Notes under the pieces: generated by a model | Told to the model about the DNA's origin: nothing | Databases searched by the model: none | What the model saw: only the letters and a program-made list of their open reading frames with translations | Shown: positions 1 to 6,238 of the stretch, piece after piece | Layout of the letters: every line of letters begins with the position of its first letter | Position numbering within the stretch: the stretch's first letter is position 1 | Assembly: GCA_016882345.1 (NCBI GenBank) | Contig: VGQR01000061.1 | Span: forward strand, 1-8,670 | Length of the DNA: 8,670 nucleotides | Direction: 5' to 3' | Origin: Cyanobacteria bacterium K_DeepCast_35m_m2_023 | GTDB lineage: Bacteria > Cyanobacteriota > Cyanobacteriia > PCC-6307 > Cyanobiaceae | Program-made: the position numbers and the translations under genes

Positions 1-1270
1 GACTGGTGCCACCGTCGAACAGGCGCCACTGCAGGCGCAGTCCTGCGGCCCAATCGCTGTTTTGACTGCCCAACTGCGGGATCTGAGCGCTGCTGCAGCA
101 CCCCTGCAGGTCGATCACCGGTTTGGTCAGCAGTTGCTGCTCGGCGCCGGCGGCGGCGAACAGATGCAGTCTGGGTAACAGTTCGGCGGCATGGCGATTG
201 GCCTGGCTGATCAAGGCACGGCGGGCGGCATCGAGCGCCATCAGCTCGGGGTTGGCTGTAAAGCCCTGGATCAGGGTCTGTTGCAGATCCAGGGGCCAAG
301 GGGGCTGGAGCCGTACGGCTTCGGTGGCGTTGATGGTGGTGCTGTAGGGGACGTTGATGAGATTGCTGAGTTGTCGTTGCCGACTGCGGCTGAGGGCTTC
401 CGCCTGCTCGAGCTTCATGCGGCTCTGTTGCAACTGGGCTTCAGCACGCAGCAGGTCGAGCCGGGGCACCAGTCCGCTCTGTTTGAGGGCTTTGACCTCG
501 CCCAGCACCACCGTGTCGCTGGCCATCTGCACCTGGCGCACGCGCTTGAGTTGCTGCGCCAACTGCAACGTGTAATAGGCCAGGCTGATGTCGAGCTGCA
601 GTTCCCGCAGGCGGTTGCCGTAGCGCGAGCGGGCGGCTTCGAGCTCCTGTTTGCTCTGGGCCAGCTCGGCATTGCGCTCAAAGCTGATCAGTTCCCAGTC
701 AACCCGCATCGCTGCGGCGCCATAGCTGAGGTTGGACAGGATCGAATTGCCGCCATTGGGTTGGACCAGAAAGGGTGAATGGGCGGGATAGAGGCCGGCG
801 TTGTCCTGCAAGACCATGTTGGTCTGATTGTGTTGCGCGAAGCCTCCGCGCAGATCCAGATCGAACCGGGGCCACAGCCGGCCGCTGCTGGCGGCCGAGC
901 GGGCTTGGCGTTCGGCCACACTGGCCAGACTCTCCGCCAGGTCAGGGTCGTTGCGCACCGCCAGGGCCACCGCCTGCTCGAGCTCGAGGCGCAGCTCCTG
1001 ACGGATGGCGACCTGTTCGGTCTGTGTCGGCCAGGTGTTGGCTGGGGGGGGCACAAGCGCCAGGAGCTCGGGCGTCAACTGGCTGCTGGGTTGTCGCGTT
1101 TGGGGTTCCGGTAGGGCGTCCTGCAGGCGTCCCAGATCGCGCTCGAGCAGGTGCAGACTGCGCACCAGCGCAGCCGAGGGCTTCGGCAGGGTCCCGTTGC
1201 CTTGCGCCAGGGCCGGCAAGACACCATGGCCCAGGCTCAGCGCCAGCACAACGACCGCGAGGCCCCTCAT
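1..1270 (-). CDS. TolC-family outer membrane efflux protein (3' end cut by window)
   Basis: Outer membrane channel partner for tripartite efflux or type I secretion, in the outer membrane and periplasm. The frame is open from an ATG at 1270 to the window edge (423 codons). Residues 1-22 look like a signal peptide (positive start, hydrophobic core, Ala-Leu-Ala before Gln23). Two outer-membrane-efflux-protein repeats are visible. The first begins near residue 92 with the typical 'EQAVALAVRNDPDL', and the second near 329 with 'TLIQGFTANPEL'. Each is followed by long Ala/Gln/Glu/Leu-rich helices (about 200-300 and 341-365) expected of the periplasmic coiled-coil barrel. An aromatic 'LQWRLFDGG' strand lies at the cut end. 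Perhaps 50-120 residues are missing relative to the family. An unusual Cys391-Cys392 pair lies just before the last strand. The start is supported by AGGAG five bases upstream and by an ATGA overlap with the preceding small gene. The family call is firm; the substrate is unknown. Confidence 0.93.
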   Translation of the reverse strand, partial: MRGLAVVVLALSLGHGVLPALAQGNGTLPKPSAALVRSLHLLERDLGRLQDALPEPQTRQPSSQLTPELLALVPPPANTWPTQTEQVAIRQELRLELEQAVALAVRNDPDLAESLASVAERQARSAASSGRLWPRFDLDLRGGFAQHNQTNMVLQDNAGLYPAHSPFLVQPNGGNSILSNLSYGAAAMRVDWELISFERNAELAQSKQELEAARSRYGNRLRELQLDISLAYYTLQLAQQLKRVRQVQMASDTVVLGEVKALKQSGLVPRLDLLRAEAQLQQSRMKLEQAEALSRSRQRQLSNLINVPYSTTINATEAVRLQPPWPLDLQQTLIQGFTANPELMALDAARRALISQANRHAAELLPRLHLFAAAGAEQQLLTKPVIDLQGCCSSAQIPQLGSQNSDWAAGLRLQWRLFDGGTS

Positions 1271-1512
1271 CTGAGCTCCTGGTTCGCGCTCGATTCGCGC
1301 TCACGGGTCGCCTGTTTGGCCTGCTCGTTGATCACCACGCTGGTGCGGGCCAGGCAGCCGATTGAAAAACAGATGCCGATGCTGCCCAGCAGTCCCCAGT
1401 GCCAGTGTTGGCGGGACTCCTTGAGGCGGGTGAAGCTGAGCAGCAACACGGTGGCTGCCAGCCACGGCAGGGTGATCAGCAGATCGAGCGAGCGGGGACG
1501 CGTCATCGTCAT
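1267..1512 (-). CDS. Small two-helix membrane protein, paralogue of its upstream neighbour
   Basis: 81 residues; family not recognised. Two hydrophobic segments are visible, about residues 10-27 and 39-55. A charged C-terminal tail (about 56-81) is rich in Glu, Arg and Gln. The second helix carries 'WGLLGSIGICFSIGC' (39-53), almost the same as the protein encoded just upstream, so the two are tandem duplicates. Cys48 and Cys53 lie in that helix, and a His36-Trp-His-Trp39 cluster precedes it. The start ATG at 1512 is 3 bp after the upstream stop; a second in-frame ATG two codons later is an alternative. The stop overlaps the tolC-like start as ATGA, so it is very probably co-translated with the channel gene. 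Its position suggests an inner-membrane accessory of that channel, but this is inference only. Confidence 0.85.
   Translation of the reverse strand: MTMTRPRSLDLLITLPWLAATVLLLSFTRLKESRQHWHWGLLGSIGICFSIGCLARTSVVINEQAKQATRERESSANQELR
1276..1280 (-). promoter_or_regulatory. Strong Shine-Dalgarno (AGGAG) for the tolC-like gene
   Basis: On the minus strand AGGAG sits five bases before the ATG at 1270, inside the 3' end of the upstream 81-residue gene. It is the best ribosome binding site I see in the window and decides the tolC start. It suggests that the channel protein can be initiated efficiently as well as by coupling to the upstream gene through the ATGA overlap. Confidence 0.75.
1354..1399 (-). 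repeat. Imperfect direct repeat, copy A (within the 81-residue gene)
   Basis: About 46 bp that match 1570-1615 at roughly 38 positions by eye, in the same orientation. It encodes the shared second helix (LLGS..ICFSIGC). The similarity is coding and comes from gene duplication; it is not a mobile or regulatory repeat. Confidence 0.7.
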
Positions 1513-1515
1513 GCT

Positions 1516-1755
1516 TCAGCGCCGTTGCAGTTGCTTGAGTCGGGCCAGTTCCCAGCTCACCTTGCAGACGCAGCCGATTGAAAAGCAGATCGCTCCGCTG
1601 CCCAGCAGGCTCCAGCCATGGCCATGGACGTTGAAGTCATCGGAGATCAGCAGCCGCAATGCGATCAGCAGCACGAGCGAGGCGGCGGCCCAGGGTCCGT
1701 AGACCCAAACGACAACATGGCGCTGCACCCTGACCGTGCCCAAGATCGTTGCCAT
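1516..1755 (-). CDS. Small two-helix membrane protein, first gene of the tolC-like unit
   Basis: 79 residues with hydrophobic segments at about 13-37 and 48-66. The second segment contains 'WSLLGSGAICFSIGC' (48-62), nearly identical to the downstream 81-residue protein. The N-terminal helix and the tail differ between the two. Cys57 and Cys62 align with Cys48 and Cys53 of the paralogue; Cys64 is extra. The short tail ends in basic residues. The frame stays open far upstream (to about 2670), but that extension lies antisense to the 475-residue plus-strand gene and lacks membrane-protein or other family character. I therefore place the start at the ATG at 1755, just before the first hydrophobic segment. 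A weak GGA lies about eight bases upstream. The function is unknown. Confidence 0.8.
   Translation of the reverse strand: MATILGTVRVQRHVVVWVYGPWAAASLVLLIALRLLISDDFNVHGHGWSLLGSGAICFSIGCVCKVSWELARLKQLQRR
1570..1615 (-). repeat. Imperfect direct repeat, copy B (within the 79-residue gene)
   Basis: Partner of the 46-bp segment at 1354-1399. Differences cluster at the codons for the two variable residues (Gly-Ala versus Ile-Gly) and at synonymous sites, as expected for protein-level selection after duplication. Confidence 0.7.
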
Positions 1756-1792
1756 TGTGGATCCGATTGCCCGCCCCAACCACCGCTGATCG
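1756..1792. promoter_or_regulatory. Divergent start region of the tolC unit and the 475-residue gene
   Basis: Only 37 bp lie between the minus-strand ATG at 1755 and the plus-strand TTG at 1793. No promoter box is recognisable. If the two units are separately transcribed, each promoter must overlap the other's coding region, which would couple or oppose their expression. Confidence 0.35.
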
Positions 1793-3220
1793 TTGGAACC
1801 GCTTGACCTGGGACCCGACTGGCACGATCCGCTGCCGCTGATCAGTCTCGATGCCGCCCTGGAGCGGACTCTCTTGAGCAGTGATCTGAGCCGTGAGCGC
1901 TTGATTGAGCGCGTGTTGGCTGATCTGGGCCATCCCCGGCTGCATCCCCTGCTGTGGGTGTTGCCTCGATCCTGGCGTCTGGCTCCAGCCGCGCTGCCGC
2001 CCCGTTTGCAGGCCGCATCGGCCCTGTTGCAACAGGGTCTGATCAGCCCGGTGTTCCTGACGGCGCTGGTCGATGACCTGGCCCATCTCTGGCCGCTGGA
2101 GGCGACGGCGCAGCCGACGCCCCTGCAGCGTTGGCAGGCTGACAGCCTGATGAGCGAGGGCCAATCCCTGCGGGTGCCGGCCACCTTGGCCGCGCTCGAT
2201 GCCCTGCTCGAGGCCCGCCGCAGCGCCCATGAACGTGCACCCGTCACGGCGAGCCAGGGGCCGCCTTCGCTGCCACACCTGAGTCGGGGCCTGCGCTGGA
2301 GCAACGTCGGTCTCGACTTCAGCCAATCGCCCTGGGAGCGGTTGGGCAACGCCCTGATGGCCCAGGTGTTCAATCGTCTCGCCGCCAATGCGGTGACGCG
2401 CGAGCGCTTTGTGTTTGAGGGCTGCTGCGATGGAGCTGCCCTGTTGTCGCTGATGCGGCAACGGGATTGGACGGTACGGGCGCGGTTGCGCTGCAGTGTC
2501 GCCAGTTTCGGCTTTGGAGCCGCCTTGGTGGTGCCGGGCGAAGCGACGCGCCAGATCCCGTTGGGGCTGCCGCTGCGCACGGGCCTGCTGGATGACGCCG
2601 GTGAGGAGGTCACCACCCTGTTACCGCACACCGCCCTGGAGCTGGAGCTGACCCAGGCTGAGCGCTCCATTCGCCTGCAGTGGTTTCAGGGTACCGGTGG
2701 CTTCTGCGGTTGGGATGCCCTCAATGATCTGCACCGCCCGTGGCAAAACGATCGCCACAACGGCAGCGTTCGCTACCTGGGCGAGCCGTTTGGTGAGGCT
2801 GAGCTACCGCGTTTGATGCAGCTGTGTGAGCTGATCGCGTTGGTGCACAACCAGGAGGCCACAGAGCGTCATCTGCGCCAGGGCGGTTATGGCAGCCTTG
2901 GATTCTGCATCGACAGTACGGCCCTGTTGCAGCTGGCCCTGCGCGGCGTTTGCGATCTGTATCCGTTGGTGCTTCCCGGCCTCTGGCGCGAGCGACTCGA
3001 TCGACGTGCTGTCGAGCTGTGCCGTGTTGGCGTGGCGGATGCGGAGGTGGCGGGCCCGTATCGCCGGGCCCTGGCCCAGCTGCCATTGGATCTGTCCCAC
3101 CATGGGCCCAGCAGTTCCGATGCCTGGCGCCGTTTGCAGACTTCGGCGCCTCAGAACAGCCCCTTTGCCTTGCTTCAGCACCTCAGGACGGCGACGCCTC
3201 TGCCGCCGCCAGCGTGTTGA
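1793..3220 (+). CDS. Conserved-looking soluble protein of unknown function
   Basis: 475 residues; I do not recognise the family. There is no signal peptide or membrane helix. The protein reads as a folded soluble protein rich in Leu, Ala and Arg. Residues 20-140 look mainly helical. The middle part (about 225-300) has alternating hydrophobic stretches suggesting beta strands. A distinctive segment 'GGYGSLGFCIDST' (364-376) is followed by a helical region and a Pro-rich end. About nine cysteines are scattered (including Cys211-Cys212), without a clear metal-binding spacing. The start is TTG at 1793, two codons after an in-frame TGA at 1787. The next in-frame ATG is only at codon 120, so TTG or a nearby GTG/TTG must be used. 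No clear Shine-Dalgarno precedes it. It is divergent from the small-membrane-protein/tolC unit, and its end overlaps the convergent gene by 38 bp. That this strand is the coding one rests on composition and on the fit of its neighbours. Confidence 0.8.
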   Translation: MEPLDLGPDWHDPLPLISLDAALERTLLSSDLSRERLIERVLADLGHPRLHPLLWVLPRSWRLAPAALPPRLQAASALLQQGLISPVFLTALVDDLAHLWPLEATAQPTPLQRWQADSLMSEGQSLRVPATLAALDALLEARRSAHERAPVTASQGPPSLPHLSRGLRWSNVGLDFSQSPWERLGNALMAQVFNRLAANAVTRERFVFEGCCDGAALLSLMRQRDWTVRARLRCSVASFGFGAALVVPGEATRQIPLGLPLRTGLLDDAGEEVTTLLPHTALELELTQAERSIRLQWFQGTGGFCGWDALNDLHRPWQNDRHNGSVRYLGEPFGEAELPRLMQLCELIALVHNQEATERHLRQGGYGSLGFCIDSTALLQLALRGVCDLYPLVLPGLWRERLDRRAVELCRVGVADAEVAGPYRRALAQLPLDLSHHGPSSSDAWRRLQTSAPQNSPFALLQHLRTATPLPPPAC

Positions 3221-4298
3221 CGATGGCCTGCACCACGGCGGGGCGATACCGCTCCGAGAACGGGCCGCGCTGTCCGTTGTGATTCATGCCGGTGATGCTG
3301 ATGCGTTCGATCTGCCCCCGGCGCCGGGCTCGATTCCAATTGGACAGGGGCAGCAGGGCCAGACGCCCGGGGTAGGCCAGGCGGCCAAACGCCGCCACCG
3401 CGTCCTTGCTGCCCACCACCTGGGTGATCTGGGCGACCTGCTCGAGCAGCTGGTTGCCGCTGAATACACCGCAAAACGTGATGATCCGCACCGGGCAGCG
3501 GCAGAGACGCCGCAGGTAGTCGGCCATGCCCATGGCCATCTCACCCCCACCGCTGTAACCCAGCAGGATCAACTCCCGTGGTCCCCTGGCGCTGACGGGG
3601 TCTGGCCACAGTTGCGCCTCGACCAGTCGTTGGCACACCTTGAGGGCCAAGGCGTAGTTGAGGATCGGGCCATAGCGTCGATCCGACGAGATGCCCACTT
3701 TGATGACGTTGTTGGCCTGGACCAGGAAGGCGCAAACAAACCCCACCACAGCGTTGGGGTGATGCTCCTGCAGGGCGAAAACGCGGCGCCAGAACCAGCT
3801 GCCGCCAGCGTCTTCCCATAGGCTGGCCGGCGTCACGGTGTAGGCCTCGAGTCCCTTCAGCAGGGCGATGCCGGATGGCAGGCTGGCTTCGAGCTCAGTC
3901 AGGAACGCCCTGACACGGGGTGGATGGTCCCGTTCGCTCTGATGAATGCCATCGAGGTAGATCACCGCGCTCTCGATCGCGACGGTGTCGGCATCGTGCG
4001 CGGTGATTGGCAGGGGTTCAGGCCGCTGGGGCAAGCCCCCCAGCCATCCGCTCCAGAACGCATATTGGCTGGCCACCGAGTAGGTGCCGCTGATCGGGAT
4101 CAACAACAGCACAAGGGTTCCCAGCAGCGTGAGCAGTTCACGCAGGTTGTCGCCGCTGAACGCCCGCAGCAGATCGACGCCGTGGCGGCTGGCGATCACG
4201 ACAACCGCCAACCCGACCAGCAGCAGCAGCCAGCCCAGCAGTCCTACCAGCCGACGCAGCCAGGCCAGTTGGTTGCGAATGGCCGACCGCGCGTCCAT
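3183..4298 (-). CDS. Membrane-anchored alpha/beta-hydrolase-like protein
   Basis: 371 residues. Two N-terminal hydrophobic helices (about 16-36 and 53-72) precede a soluble domain with alpha/beta-hydrolase features. A predicted strand 'ELILLGYSGGG' (242-252) ends in the nucleophile elbow with Ser249. Asp299 ('GSKDAV') is a plausible catalytic acid, and His340 ('GMNHNG') lies near the C-terminus where the catalytic His is expected. An earlier strand 'AVIYLDGIHQ' (111-120) fits the first strand and oxyanion loop. It is therefore a likely serine hydrolase tethered to the membrane; the substrate is unknown. The start ATG at 4298 overlaps the upstream stop as TAATG, and GGAG lies eight bases before it. 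It is the last gene of the run, and its 3' end overlaps the convergent 475-residue gene by 38 bp. The fold assignment is an inference from motif and order, since overall similarity to well-known families is low. Confidence 0.85.
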   Translation of the reverse strand: MDARSAIRNQLAWLRRLVGLLGWLLLLVGLAVVVIASRHGVDLLRAFSGDNLRELLTLLGTLVLLLIPISGTYSVASQYAFWSGWLGGLPQRPEPLPITAHDADTVAIESAVIYLDGIHQSERDHPPRVRAFLTELEASLPSGIALLKGLEAYTVTPASLWEDAGGSWFWRRVFALQEHHPNAVVGFVCAFLVQANNVIKVGISSDRRYGPILNYALALKVCQRLVEAQLWPDPVSARGPRELILLGYSGGGEMAMGMADYLRRLCRCPVRIITFCGVFSGNQLLEQVAQITQVVGSKDAVAAFGRLAYPGRLALLPLSNWNRARRRGQIERISITGMNHNGQRGPFSERYRPAVVQAIVNTLAAAEASPS

Positions 4299-4840
4299 TA
4301 GCGCGGCTCCAGTGGTTCCAGTTCGCTGGCCAGACGCCGGTAGCCCGACTGCCAGCTCTGATGAAACAGGCCGATCACCAGCAGCAGTGCCAGAACAAAG
4401 CCCGGTGATGACAGCAGCAGTGCTTGCCCGTAGGGCAGATCAAAGCGGGCATGCAGCAGGGTGACCACGTTCAGGTGAATCAGAAACCAGATGGTGACCG
4501 CGATCAAATCACTGATGTAGGGCGCTGCGACCAAGCCATAGAACAGCCCGGGGACCAGAGCGGCTCCCAGACGGTCCAACAGGTCGCTCGGCCGCACACT
4601 CGTCTCGGTGAAGACAGCGAGCATCAGCATATTGACCAGGGTTGACAACAACAGGGCCACCGCCAAGACCAAAGCATCCAGAATCAAGTGGATGGCGATC
4701 TGTCTGGGGGGCAGCCGGTTGGCCAACAGGGCGAACAGGTGGGAGATCGACATCGACAATCCCACCAACAGCACCAGCCCAAGCCCCACATCGGCCTGGG
4801 TCAACCAGTTGGCCAGCGTAGTGAGGGCCTGGTCGATCAT
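4298..4840 (-). CDS. Five-helix membrane protein, possibly Yip1-domain-like
   Basis: 180 residues, nearly all hydrophobic. Membrane segments are at about 20-38, 50-75, 90-106, 109-131 and 137-158, followed by a short charged tail. The size, the five helices and the short hydrophilic N-terminus are reminiscent of bacterial Yip1-domain proteins, but I see no diagnostic motif and offer this only as a possibility. The frame is open to an ATG at 4918. That extension would overlap the upstream DUF6629 gene by some 80 bp and adds a hydrophilic Arg/His-rich stretch. I therefore chose the ATG at 4840, which overlaps the upstream stop as ATGA and has AGG four bases before it. The end overlaps the next start as TAATG. 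It is translationally coupled on both sides, so it probably acts with the DUF6629 protein and the anchored hydrolase. Confidence 0.8.
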   Translation of the reverse strand: MIDQALTTLANWLTQADVGLGLVLLVGLSMSISHLFALLANRLPPRQIAIHLILDALVLAVALLLSTLVNMLMLAVFTETSVRPSDLLDRLGAALVPGLFYGLVAAPYISDLIAVTIWFLIHLNVVTLLHARFDLPYGQALLLSSPGFVLALLLVIGLFHQSWQSGYRRLASELEPLEPR

Positions 4841-5541
4841 CCGGCCTGGGCGCGTCCCAGCCGTGGTCGGTTGATGATCCACAGCACGATGATCGACAAC
4901 ACGGCGCAGTAGAAGCACCAGACCGAATTGAAGGTCTTGCTGTAGGTGAACCAGGTCAGGAAGATCGACACAAAGATCAGTACGCCGAACAGGCGCACGG
5001 CTTTGTCGCGCAGCGCCACCAACGGCAGCACGATGAAGCCCCAGTAGACCAGCTCACCAACCGGTTCGGTGTTCACAAAGTTGTGCCAGGCGCTATGCAG
5101 GTTGCTGATGTCGTACAGCAATCGACCGGTGCTGTGCACGGCCGGTTGGACGGCAGGCGGGTCGAGCAAGACAGGCAAGTAGAAGCCGATCCCCAGGACG
5201 GTGGCGATAATGGCCACCCATTTCAGTTTGGTCTGCAGTCCTTTGGATTCGGTGCTGCGGGCGATCGACCAGGCGCTCCAGGGGATCCAGATCATCCAGA
5301 AGCAGTAGGCAAAGAACAGAAAGCCCAGGGAGGCCAGACTTGTCAGTGGCTCGATCTTGCCCTTGTCGATGCCGGTCCAGACCAGGCCTTCGACGAACTG
5401 TTGCACCCCAAAGAAAAAGGGAGTCAGGGCCAAGGGGACGTAATCCCGCTGGTCGGTCTGTCTGGCGATGTGGCTGCTGTAGAGGCCCAGCGGCATCAGA
5501 ACCGCAGCTGCTGTGAAGCTGGCCGAGGCGGAAAAACACAT
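4837..5541 (-). CDS. DUF6629 family integral membrane protein
   Basis: 234 residues with about seven hydrophobic segments (near 8-22, 36-55, 68-92, 107-126, 163-177, 183-200 and 206-223). The N-terminus 'MCFSASASF' and the segment 'QQFVEGLVW' (47-55) are the hallmarks of DUF6629, a family of unknown function found in cyanobacteria and other bacteria. A second cysteine cluster, 'WCFYC', lies at 208-212. The length is normal for the family. The start at 5541 is fixed by the family-typical MCFSA beginning; the Shine-Dalgarno is weak. The stop overlaps the next start as ATGA. The 91-bp gap to the upstream hydrolase gene means this may be the first gene of a separate three-gene transcript, although I see no clear promoter or terminator there. 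Confidence 0.9.
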   Translation of the reverse strand: MCFSASASFTAAAVLMPLGLYSSHIARQTDQRDYVPLALTPFFFGVQQFVEGLVWTGIDKGKIEPLTSLASLGFLFFAYCFWMIWIPWSAWSIARSTESKGLQTKLKWVAIIATVLGIGFYLPVLLDPPAVQPAVHSTGRLLYDISNLHSAWHNFVNTEPVGELVYWGFIVLPLVALRDKAVRLFGVLIFVSIFLTWFTYSKTFNSVWCFYCAVLSIIVLWIINRPRLGRAQAG

Positions 5542-5632
5542 AAGGCAGGTGCTTCAGGTGTCTGTCGTCATGCTGCACATCGGCTGGCGATGCGGCAACT
5601 GCTCAGGCACAGGGGATGCAGAAGAGTTCGAT
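5542..5632. other. 91-bp intergenic gap
   Basis: The longest gap in the window, between the lipase-like gene and the DUF6629 gene. I see no convincing -10/-35 pair, no hairpin followed by a T run, and no small reading frame with a ribosome binding site. It could hold a promoter for the DUF6629 trio, but the sequence does not show it. Confidence 0.5.
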
Positions 5633-6238
5633 TCAGGGTTCAAGCAGGGTCTCGGCCAAAATCGCCGTAGCCTGATCAGCCGAGACGAGGGCTGGGTGCG
5701 TCGGCACGGGTAGGGGCAACACCGGTCCCACGGGAAGCACCCCCAGCCAGCTAGGAATCACCATCACATCGAGTTTGCAGTAGAAGCTGCGACAATCGAT
5801 TGCCGCAAGCCGCTGTGGATGGCGGCGATGGTCATCAGCCAGCTGGCGGATGAAGCGACTGCCGATTTTCATGTCGGCGATGCCGGGCAACACGGCTCTG
5901 GGCATCAGCTGAGCCGTCAGGGTCCCCCGCTGAGGGCTGCCCACGCACAGAAAGCGACGGGTCCGCTCGAAGCCGCCATAGTGCTGGATCCAGGCCCGGG
6001 CCAACAAACCCCCCATCGAAAAGCCGAGCAGATCAATGGCTTGGTTCGGCCCGAAGGCATCGACAATCTGGGTGTGCAACTGTCCCGTCAGCGTTGCCAA
6101 CGGAACGTGACCCAAGCCATGGGGCAGGTGGGGAATCAGCAGCGGATCGCGCCGCCCATTCAGCTGGTCGACCAGTCGGTTGAACAGCCGGGGGGTGTCC
6201 CACAGGCCGTGGATCAGCACCAGCGGGGGATGGCTCAT
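5633..6238 (-). CDS. Lipase-like alpha/beta hydrolase
   Basis: 201 residues, a compact serine hydrolase. The N-terminal strand 'PLVLIHGLWD' (5-14) includes the oxyanion-loop His-Gly. The nucleophile elbow is 'GFSMGG' (72-77), with Ser74. Asp157 ('CKLDVMVIP') and His181 ('PTHPALV') sit at the positions expected for the acid and base. The layout resembles triacylglycerol lipase/PGAP1-type esterases, including 'GSPQRGT' (100-106) after the elbow, which matches the 'SPH.GS/T' segment of bacterial lipases. There is no signal peptide or membrane helix, so it is probably cytosolic. The start ATG at 6238 overlaps the DoxX-family stop as ATGA, indicating translational coupling. The substrate is unknown; an ester or lipid is likely from the family. 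Confidence 0.9.
   Translation of the reverse strand: MSHPPLVLIHGLWDTPRLFNRLVDQLNGRRDPLLIPHLPHGLGHVPLATLTGQLHTQIVDAFGPNQAIDLLGFSMGGLLARAWIQHYGGFERTRRFLCVGSPQRGTLTAQLMPRAVLPGIADMKIGSRFIRQLADDHRRHPQRLAAIDCRSFYCKLDVMVIPSWLGVLPVGPVLPLPVPTHPALVSADQATAILAETLLEP

Noticed and set aside
191..1365. Several plus-strand open frames opposite the tolC-like gene
   Set aside because: The minus strand gives an unbroken TolC-family protein with signal peptide and both repeats. The plus-strand frames are its shadows.
1354..1615. Direct repeat as a possible mobile or CRISPR-like element
   Set aside because: There are only two imperfect copies, both in frame and encoding the same helix. It is explained by gene duplication.
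1756..2670. Long minus-strand extension of the 79-residue gene (total 384 codons)
   Set aside because: It is fully antisense to the 475-residue gene and Arg/Ser/Gly-rich without folded-protein character. It is a by-product of high GC. The membrane protein sensibly begins at 1755.
2889..3821. Plus-strand open frame of 310 codons across the convergent junction
   Set aside because: It overlaps the 475-residue gene in another frame and then runs antisense to the hydrolase gene. Its composition changes abruptly at the junction, as expected of a chance frame.
4841..4918. Upstream ATG for the five-helix protein
   Set aside because: It would add 26 hydrophilic residues encoded within the DUF6629 gene. 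The ATG at 4840 has the ATGA overlap typical of this gene run.
5083..5670. Plus-strand open frame spanning the 91-bp gap
   Set aside because: Mostly antisense to the DUF6629 gene, Gln/Gly/Asp-rich and without a ribosome binding site. Not supported as a gene.
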